A stretch of 9,156 nt of DNA, from contig MELN01000040.1 of assembly GCA_001768675.1 (NCBI GenBank), positions 42,050 through 51,205 on the forward strand. Reading direction: 5' to 3'. A model generated the notes under the pieces. That model did not search any database. It had not been told where the DNA came from and was given only the letters and a program-made list of their open reading frames with translations. Of the stretch, positions 1 through 4,882 are shown in pieces (positions within the stretch are counted from its first letter, which is position 1; the number at the start of each line of letters is the position of its first letter). This DNA is from Actinobacteria bacterium RBG_16_64_13. GTDB lineage: Bacteria > Actinomycetota > Thermoleophilia > RBG-16-64-13. The position numbers and the translations under genes are program-made.

Positions 1-324
1 GGGCAGGGGCTCGGCCCGGCGGCTGCGGTAGGCGTCCATGACCGCGTAGAGGCGAAAGACCAAGAGCACGCCGTTGGCTACGAGCAACCCAAGGAGAACG
101 GAGGGTTCGATAGCCCACGCCAAGACTTGATCCACGCCTTGCAGAAAGACGATCCCGGTTGCGATCACCAGCACGACCACGATCGCCAGCATGATGAACC
201 CGCGCTCGCGCGCGCCGGCGGCGAGCTGGCCGCTTCCTGGGATGATCGCGGAGAACAAGGCATGCAGCACACGCCGAAGCCGGCCGTCGCTCCGACCGGG
301 GTATCCGGACTCCGCCTGCCTCAT
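1..324 (-). CDS. Membrane protein, N-terminal part, LCP (LytR-CpsA-Psr)-like anchor region; truncated by the window edge
   Basis: An uninterrupted minus-strand frame of 108 codons starts at ATG 324-322 and runs off the left edge. A basic N-terminus (residues about 11-20) is followed by the motif PGSGQLAAGARERGF (29-43), of the PGxGQxxxGxxxRG type that often precedes a hydrophobic hairpin. Two membrane helices follow, at about 44-62 and 76-92, and then RLYAVMDAYR (91-100). This layout resembles the N-terminal membrane module of LCP-family cell-wall ligases in Actinobacteria, which attach glycopolymers to peptidoglycan. The LCP catalytic domain would lie outside the window, so the assignment rests on memory of similar N-termini and is tentative; a generic small membrane protein is the alternative. 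An AGGTAGGTG stretch sits about 8 nt before the ATG as a ribosome site. In-frame upstream codons reach a TAG at 378-376 with no better start between. Confidence 0.6.
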   Translation of the reverse strand, partial: MRQAESGYPGRSDGRLRRVLHALFSAIIPGSGQLAAGARERGFIMLAIVVVLVIATGIVFLQGVDQVLAWAIEPSVLLGLLVANGVLLVFRLYAVMDAYRSRRAEPLP

Positions 325-381
325 ATGGCGCGCACCTACCTTCTGTCGCCCGCTCGAGTGTTCCCCTTCTACCCACTATGT

Positions 382-409
382 CCGGCCGGGCACACATCGT
401 GCCCGCCGG
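382..409 (-). terminator. GC-rich hairpin after the Dph6-like gene, possible weak terminator
   Basis: The arms are CCGGC-(C)-GGGCAC (382-393) and GTGCCC-GCCGG (399-409), giving an 11-bp stem with one bulged C and a 5-nt loop. It lies 17 bp past the stop codon of the Dph6-like gene and 57 bp before the start of the LCP-like gene, in the 102-bp gap 325-426. No run of T follows it on the minus strand, so it is not a canonical intrinsic terminator. It could be a weak or factor-assisted terminator, or an RNA-stabilising end. I see nothing else in this gap apart from the ribosome site of the leftmost gene. Confidence 0.35.
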
Positions 410-426
410 CGCGGGGGAAGCGGACG

Positions 427-1104
427 CTACTCTTCACGCAGATGCACATCGGCGAAGACGAATCTGCCGTGATCGACCACCCCTCCCACCTCTACGTCGA
501 GCCGGTGGGCGAACATGGGGCCGGCGATCGCGAGGCTGTGGAACTCGCCGTTCTCGGCGCACGGGTCGACGGTGGGTGGCAGCGCGGCAAGGAGCTCGCG
601 GTCAAAGGACCGTCCGACGAACGACGCGTCCAGTTGCTCGGTATCCACGCAGGTGACGAGGGCCTCAAGTCCGGCGTCGATCATCTCGCCCGCGAGCAGG
701 GAGGTCGGTCTGCCCCACAGGGGAAACAGCGCGGTGAGTCCCGTTCCCGCCAATTGGGCCTCTCGATAGGCCCTGACGCCGGCCAGAAAGAGATCCCCAA
801 AGGCGATCGCCTCCACCCCGTCTTCGAGCGCCCTCCGTATGGCCTCGCTCATGGCCGCCTGGTAGTCCTCGTCGGAACAGGGGTCGGGGAGCGGCACAGG
901 GCGAAGAGGCAGCCCACAGGCGCGGGCCTGCGCACGCAAGACCGAGATGCGAACGGCGTGCATCGAGACGCGATCCACCGAGCTGTTCAGGGTGGTGAGG
1001 AGCCCCACCACCTCCAACCGCGCATCGCCGCGTAGCACGTGGAGCGCGAAGGCGCTGTCTTTGCCGCTGCTCCAGGCCAGCAAGGTCCTGGTCGGTCGTT
1101 CCAT
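427..1104 (-). CDS. Dph6-like ATP-pyrophosphatase (diphthine-ammonia ligase family, adenine nucleotide alpha-hydrolase fold)
   Basis: A 225-residue cytoplasmic protein. The PP-loop WSSGKDS (11-17) follows the first strand and would bind the pyrophosphate of ATP. Further family signatures are GDLFL (103-107), FPLWGRPT (127-134) and DPCAENGEFHS (180-190), the last matching the conserved (C)GE-NGEFHT-type loop. Length fits the single-domain archaeal/bacterial members. In archaea and eukaryotes Dph6 amidates diphthine on elongation factor 2 using ATP and ammonium. Bacteria do not make diphthamide, so here the reaction is probably ATP-dependent amidation or adenylation of an unknown substrate. The start ATG at 1104-1102 is preceded by GGGAGGGCG, which fills the whole 9-bp gap after the upstream SDR stop. 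The two genes are therefore surely co-transcribed. Family assignment is strong; substrate is unknown. Confidence 0.88.
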   Translation of the reverse strand: MERPTRTLLAWSSGKDSAFALHVLRGDARLEVVGLLTTLNSSVDRVSMHAVRISVLRAQARACGLPLRPVPLPDPCSDEDYQAAMSEAIRRALEDGVEAIAFGDLFLAGVRAYREAQLAGTGLTALFPLWGRPTSLLAGEMIDAGLEALVTCVDTEQLDASFVGRSFDRELLAALPPTVDPCAENGEFHSLAIAGPMFAHRLDVEVGGVVDHGRFVFADVHLREE

Positions 1105-1113
1105 CGCCCTCCC
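1105..1113 (-). promoter_or_regulatory. Ribosome binding site of the Dph6-like gene
   Basis: On the minus strand the 9 bases between the SDR stop codon (TAG, 1116-1114) and the ATG at 1104 read GGGAGGGCG. This purine-rich Shine-Dalgarno-like sequence occupies the entire intergenic space, fixes the start codon choice and indicates coupled translation. Confidence 0.7.
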
Positions 1114-2097
1114 CTAGATCATTCCCTGCTGGACGAACCAGCCTACGGTGTCCTCGAGAGTCTCCTTGAAGGGGCGGCGCGTGAAACCGAGCTCGCGTTC
1201 CGCTTTCGCGGGGCTCATGGAACAGTTGGAGCAGATCACGTCCAACGAGTAGGAGGTGAAGAGAGGCTGCTGGCGCGTGATCCGGTAGTAAGCGGGAATG
1301 GCGAAACTCACCGCCCGGATGAGGCGGATCGGCAGCCGCAGGCGCGGAGCCGGAACTCCTGTCGCAGCCTCGATGCCGCGAAGCAGATCGCGCACGGTGA
1401 CTTCGTGGCCCGCCAGTATGTAGCCCTCGCCCCGGCGGCCCTTCGCGGCCGCGGCCATCATCCCCTGAGCGACGTCCCGCACATCAACAAAGTTGTAGGC
1501 GCCGTGGACGTAGGCTCCCAGCCGGCGGTGCGCACACGCGAGCACCAGGGCGCCCGTATGAGAGGGACGGAAATCGTAGGGCCCGATTATGCCCGACGGG
1601 AAGACGACGACGGCATCGAGTCCCTCTCGAGCCGCGTCCAACACAAGGAGGGTCGCCTCCGCCTTCGCCCTGGCGTAGGCGCCGCGCAGGCTGGTCGGAT
1701 CGAGGGCGCCTGTCTCGTCGAGGCAGGTTCCCCAGGGCGCTTCGACAAAGGCGTGCACCGAGCTTGTATAGACCAGCCGCCCTACCCCGGCCTCCCGGCT
1801 GGCGGCCAGAACGCTGCGGGTGCCTTCCACGTTGGCTTGGCGCAGCCGCTCCGACCCACCCCGAGCGATGGAGACCATGCCGGCCGTGTGGTACACGACG
1901 TCGGCTCCCCGAAAGGCGGCCGCCAAAGCGTCGCGGTCGCGCACGTCGGCTTCGATGATCTCGACGTTGAGGCCGGCGAGGGAGGTCTTGCGCCCCCCCG
2001 GCCGCACCACCGCGCGCAGCCCCGTCGCACCCTCGGCCGCGAGGCTCCGTAGCAGCACGTTGCCCACGAGCCCGGCGGCTCCCGTCACCACTATCAT
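1114..2097 (-). CDS. NAD-dependent epimerase/dehydratase family protein (extended SDR, dihydroflavonol-4-reductase-like)
   Basis: A 327-residue extended short-chain dehydrogenase/reductase. The N-terminal Rossmann motif TGAAGLVG (5-12) binds the dinucleotide. An acidic residue (Asp51 in EADVRD) follows the third strand, and HTAGMVS (70-76) is the NNAG-like strand. The catalytic set is Ser112/Ser113 in YTSSVHAF plus Tyr141 and Lys145 in YARAK. FPSGIIGPYD (166-175) and NFVDVRDVA (202-210) are typical of extended SDRs acting on sterol-like, flavonoid-like or sugar-linked substrates. The C-terminus has an unusual CSNCSM (289-294) before the KAERELGF segment. The start ATG overlaps the stop of a 32-codon ORF (shared ATGA), and a purine-rich stretch inside that ORF can serve as ribosome site. 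The neighbours (FAD reductase, acyl-CoA ligase) fit a role in lipid or isoprenoid metabolism, but the substrate cannot be read from sequence. Confidence 0.9.
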   Translation of the reverse strand: MIVVTGAAGLVGNVLLRSLAAEGATGLRAVVRPGGRKTSLAGLNVEIIEADVRDRDALAAAFRGADVVYHTAGMVSIARGGSERLRQANVEGTRSVLAASREAGVGRLVYTSSVHAFVEAPWGTCLDETGALDPTSLRGAYARAKAEATLLVLDAAREGLDAVVVFPSGIIGPYDFRPSHTGALVLACAHRRLGAYVHGAYNFVDVRDVAQGMMAAAAKGRRGEGYILAGHEVTVRDLLRGIEAATGVPAPRLRLPIRLIRAVSFAIPAYYRITRQQPLFTSYSLDVICSNCSMSPAKAERELGFTRRPFKETLEDTVGWFVQQGMI

Positions 2098-2192
2098 GTC
2101 GCCCGCCCTTGGGCCTCGGCGGGCGTGACGATCCGGGCCAGGAACTCCTGTAGCCAGGCGAAAGCGCGCTCAACATCCACGGTCCATTCCAT
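2094..2192 (-). CDS. Small ORF of 32 codons translationally coupled to the SDR gene
   Basis: An ATG at 2192-2190 opens a 32-codon frame (MEWTVDVERAFAWLQEFLAR...) ending at TGA 2096-2094. A clean GGAGG lies 9 nt upstream (2202-2206). The stop overlaps the SDR start as ATGA, a classic coupling arrangement. The peptide is largely predicted amphipathic helix (about residues 5-22: VDVERAFAWLQEFLARIV) with a short polar tail; it has no membrane segment or signal. I do not recognise it. It could be a real small protein, or a leader ORF whose translation delivers ribosomes to the SDR start. Alternatively the SDR mRNA simply begins here and the ORF is incidental, but the strong ribosome site argues against that. 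Confidence 0.5.
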   Translation of the reverse strand: MEWTVDVERAFAWLQEFLARIVTPAEAQGRAT

Positions 2193-2319
2193 CTGTCGCC
2201 GCCTCCGGTCCGGTCCCCTCCGGGCTTGCTCTAAGTATGCCTGCTGGCTTATTGTACGGGGAACACTCCCGCAGCGCCGACCGAAGGAAGGCCAAACGAC
2301 TGACAAACCCACAGCGGTG
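2193..2319. promoter_or_regulatory. Divergent intergenic control region between the SDR operon and the FAD oxidoreductase gene
   Basis: This 127-bp gap serves both directions. On the minus strand TACAAT (2256-2251) is a good -10 hexamer, placing a start of transcription about 50 nt before the 32-codon ORF; no good -35 is visible. On the plus strand TTGCTC (2226-2231) and TATTGT (2250-2255), 18 nt apart, form a weak promoter that overlaps the minus-strand -10, so the two directions could compete. GGAGG for the small ORF is at 2206-2202 on the minus strand. GAAGGAAGG at 2283-2291 on the plus strand is a strong ribosome site, but it lies 28 nt from the best ATG of the FAD gene. These are pattern matches only. 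Confidence 0.3.
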
Positions 2320-4494
2320 ATGGCACTCGGCCAGGGAACCACGAGTTCCCGGGCGAACGCAGCCACGGCGCCGCGGGCGGCGCGCGCAGGCCTGATCGCC
2401 CTCCCGGACCCCGCCACCGTGGTAGTGGTGGGCGGCGGTCCGACCGGATCGTTCTTCGCCATCCGGTTGCTCAGAAGAGCCAGGGAGCTCGGCCGATCCA
2501 TACGAGTGATCATTCTTGAGAAAAAGACCGAGGTGTGTTTCTACAGTCCCGTGGCGTTCTGTGCGTGGGAAGGCTGCAACTACTGTGCCGGTGGCATCTC
2601 CCCCAGGCTGGCCGACGTCCTTAGGGAGAACCACATCGCAGTGCCCGAAGACGTGATCGAAAGCCGGGCCACAGAGGTCATCGTGCATGGAGACTGGAAG
2701 AGCATCCAGTTGCCCGTGCCCGAGGGACGGGAGATGCTCTCTGTGTTTCGCGGATCGCGGCCCAGGCAGCGCGCGGAACGATTCACGAACTTCGACACCT
2801 TCCTGCTCCGCACCGCGACCGATGAAGGCGCAGAGGTGATCACCGGAGAGGCGGACGGAGTGCACTACTCCGCCAGCGGCAGGCCGGTGGTCGGTTACCG
2901 GACGGTCGTCGAGACCGGCGGGGACCTCCCCGACGAGACCATCGAGGCCGACTTCGCCGTCTTTGCCGGAGGTGTGAATCGCTTACCGGGTATGGACCTG
3001 AGCACTGACCCCCTCTTCGCCGCACTCCGAGAGATGGTCCCAGGACTTCGGCCCCCCAAGGTGCGCAAGGCGGTCATCGCGGAGATGCAGTCCAGCGAGG
3101 ACGTACTCCGCGCGTTGGAGGGAGACATGCACATCGCCCAGTACGGCTCCAAGGAACTGAGCGTCGAGATGGCGTCGCTTATGCCCAAGGAGGGGTGGAT
3201 CACCACGGTCCTCATCGGCAAGAGCATCGACCGCGCCGAGCCCGCCCGGTTCTCGCAGATCGTCCAGCGGTTCGTCGAGCTTCCCCACGTCCGGCGCCTA
3301 CTGCCGCGCAATGCCGAACTTCGGGTCGGCTGTTCCTGCCATCCCAACCTGACCGTCGGGGCAGCCGCCAATCCCTTCGGCCTCAGGGTCGCGCTGGCCG
3401 GCGACATGGCCGTGTCCCGGCTCTACAAGGACGGCCTCTACTCCGCCTATATGACCGCGTCGGCACTGGCAGACTGCATCCTCGAACATGGGGTCGACCG
3501 GGCCAGCCTGGCGCGCTGGTACGGGCCGGTCGTGAGGAGATTCCATGCCGACAATCGCTACGGCCGCGTGATCTTCTTCCTCAGCCGCGGTGTGTTCGCA
3601 CACCCGGCGCTCAGCAGAGTGCTCTACCAGGCATTGCTGACAGAGCGGAAGAACAAGCCGCTCGACAAACGCCGGCTCGCCCATGTGCTCTGGCTCATCG
3701 CCAGCGGGGACGACACATACCGCCACATACTGACCGCCATGCTGCGCCCTGCCACGCTGTGGCTGATCCTGGTCGGCGGCCTCCTCATCACCTTCAGAAA
3801 CCGGGCAGCGGAACTGGTGTTCGGGCTGGACTGGACGGGCGTCGGCCGCTACTCCACCGGCGTACCCCTAGAGGATGTGGGGCGGAAGCGCCGCGAGCTC
3901 TTCTTGGTCCAGGGGCTGGAACCTCCAGCCCGGGCGCCGCACATGGAGCGGATGTACTCCATCCGGATCCAGGCCGGCAACGACGCCATCCTTCGCCAAG
4001 TCGGGGCTTTTGGCGATCCCGACAGACAGTACTTGACTCCTCGCCTCGTTCACATCCAGCGTACCGCCGGCGTGGCCAACCAAGTTGGCACTGTCATACA
4101 CTACGAGGTCGTCCCCTGGGGGCCGTCGTTCAGCGTCGTCCTGGAGAGACTCGTCGAGGGACGCTACCTGCTCTACCGCGTCCGCGACGGACTAGGCCGC
4201 GGAGGCATCCTGGCCTTCGACATCGACCAGGTGAAGCCGGATCTGAACGTGCTGACGATCTACGTAGCTTTCGACTTCCCCAAAGGAAAGGGCTGGCTGA
4301 GAAGGCTTGGCTGGTCGCTCGTCCACCGGATGTTCCCGAAATTCGTCCACGACGTCGTGTGGAACCATTCGCTATGCAAGATCAAACAGCTCGCCGAGCA
4401 AGATGAGGCGGGCAACTCCGATAGCCCTCCAACCGCCGCTACCCCCGAACTACGGTCACGGGACAGGGAGAGTGGTGAAGGACCTGGTGACTGA
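2320..4494 (+). CDS. FAD-dependent oxidoreductase (geranylgeranyl-reductase-like) with C-terminal SRPBCC/START-like domain
   Basis: With ATG 2320 the protein has 724 residues. The FAD-binding fold begins with VVVVGGGPTGS (34-44) and Glu67 at the end of the second strand for the adenosine ribose. A cysteine-rich stretch follows (Cys73, 81, 86, 89; GCNYCAGGIS 85-94), like the GCNxCGG motif I recall in some geranylgeranyl-reductase-like flavoproteins. GCSC lies at 337-340. GDMAVSRLYKDGLYSA (361-376) is the second FAD motif. Residues 478-491 are hydrophobic and may associate with the membrane. Residues about 545-692 alternate strands and end in a long helix, suggesting an SRPBCC/START lipid-pocket domain; this is fold inference. 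The likely role is reduction or oxidation of a hydrophobic substrate. The start is uncertain: the frame stays open upstream to 2125, GTG 2317 is adjacent, and the nearest strong ribosome site is 28 nt away. The last 18 codons overlap the stress-protein gene on the other strand. Confidence 0.85.
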   Translation: MALGQGTTSSRANAATAPRAARAGLIALPDPATVVVVGGGPTGSFFAIRLLRRARELGRSIRVIILEKKTEVCFYSPVAFCAWEGCNYCAGGISPRLADVLRENHIAVPEDVIESRATEVIVHGDWKSIQLPVPEGREMLSVFRGSRPRQRAERFTNFDTFLLRTATDEGAEVITGEADGVHYSASGRPVVGYRTVVETGGDLPDETIEADFAVFAGGVNRLPGMDLSTDPLFAALREMVPGLRPPKVRKAVIAEMQSSEDVLRALEGDMHIAQYGSKELSVEMASLMPKEGWITTVLIGKSIDRAEPARFSQIVQRFVELPHVRRLLPRNAELRVGCSCHPNLTVGAAANPFGLRVALAGDMAVSRLYKDGLYSAYMTASALADCILEHGVDRASLARWYGPVVRRFHADNRYGRVIFFLSRGVFAHPALSRVLYQALLTERKNKPLDKRRLAHVLWLIASGDDTYRHILTAMLRPATLWLILVGGLLITFRNRAAELVFGLDWTGVGRYSTGVPLEDVGRKRRELFLVQGLEPPARAPHMERMYSIRIQAGNDAILRQVGAFGDPDRQYLTPRLVHIQRTAGVANQVGTVIHYEVVPWGPSFSVVLERLVEGRYLLYRVRDGLGRGGILAFDIDQVKPDLNVLTIYVAFDFPKGKGWLRRLGWSLVHRMFPKFVHDVVWNHSLCKIKQLAEQDEAGNSDSPPTAATPELRSRDRESGEGPGD

Positions 4495-4864
4495 CCGATC
4501 CAAGCAGGATGCCCGCGAGATCTCCTCGGCCCCGGCTCCCCACGACCACCAGGGCCGCCCCCTGAGCCTCGTCCAGCAGGACACTGCCGGCATGCCCTTC
4601 GACGACTCGAGGGACCAGGGTGACCGAAGGCTGCAGTTCCTTCGCTCGAGCGACCGCCGCCTGGACGATCCCATCGGCTTCATCGCCAAAGCTGCGTAAC
4701 AGCTCGGCCGTCAACGCGACACTCATCGAGACGCTTGTGGGAACATCCCAGGCGCACACCACCCGCAGTTCCGCTTTCCGCAAGGCGGCTTCCTCCGCCG
4801 CGAAACGCAAGGCCGCTTCCCCGTGCTCTGACCCGTCTACGCCGACCACCACAAAGCCGCCCAT
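4439..4864 (-). CDS. Universal stress protein (UspA family)
   Basis: A 141-residue single-domain Usp, the usual length. VVVGVDGSEHG (5-15) is the first strand with the conserved Asp10 and following loop. The C-terminal nucleotide motif G-x2-G-x9-G-S is present as Gly109, Gly112, Gly122 and Ser123 (GSRGRGDLAGILLGS), so this is an ATP-binding type. HHSPCPVTVV (130-139) is the canonical last strand. Such proteins bind ATP in the cytoplasm and modulate metabolism or survival under stress. The ATG (4864-4862) follows the acyl-activating enzyme stop by 18 bp, with GAGGGG just upstream, so it is probably the last gene of that operon. Its final 56 bp overlap the end of the convergent FAD oxidoreductase gene. 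Confidence 0.93.
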   Translation of the reverse strand: MGGFVVVGVDGSEHGEAALRFAAEEAALRKAELRVVCAWDVPTSVSMSVALTAELLRSFGDEADGIVQAAVARAKELQPSVTLVPRVVEGHAGSVLLDEAQGAALVVVGSRGRGDLAGILLGSVSHQVLHHSPCPVTVVRG

Positions 4865-4882
4865 GACCCCTCGCTTCCTCGG

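Noticed and set aside
127..1035. Long plus-strand frames across 127-1035 and 1039-2052
   Set aside because: They lie antisense to the Dph6-like and SDR genes, have skewed Arg/Gly/His composition and no recognisable motif; GC-rich shadow frames.
356..2268. Shared 11-mer GGGGAACACTC at 2258-2268 (plus) and 366-356 (minus), both upstream of genes
   Set aside because: It resembles a GGAAC-type ECF -35 element, but no matching -10 is found, and several 11-mer matches are expected by chance in 9 kb of both strands.
2094..2513. Longer 139-codon version of the minus-strand small ORF starting inside the FAD gene
   Set aside because: Only its last 32 codons have a ribosome site and lie outside the FAD gene; the upstream part is antisense to the FAD gene's N-terminus.
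3195..4406. 403-codon plus-strand frame inside the FAD oxidoreductase gene
   Set aside because: Same strand, other frame; extremely rich in Arg, Pro and His and without family motifs, while the overlapped frame has clear FAD signatures.
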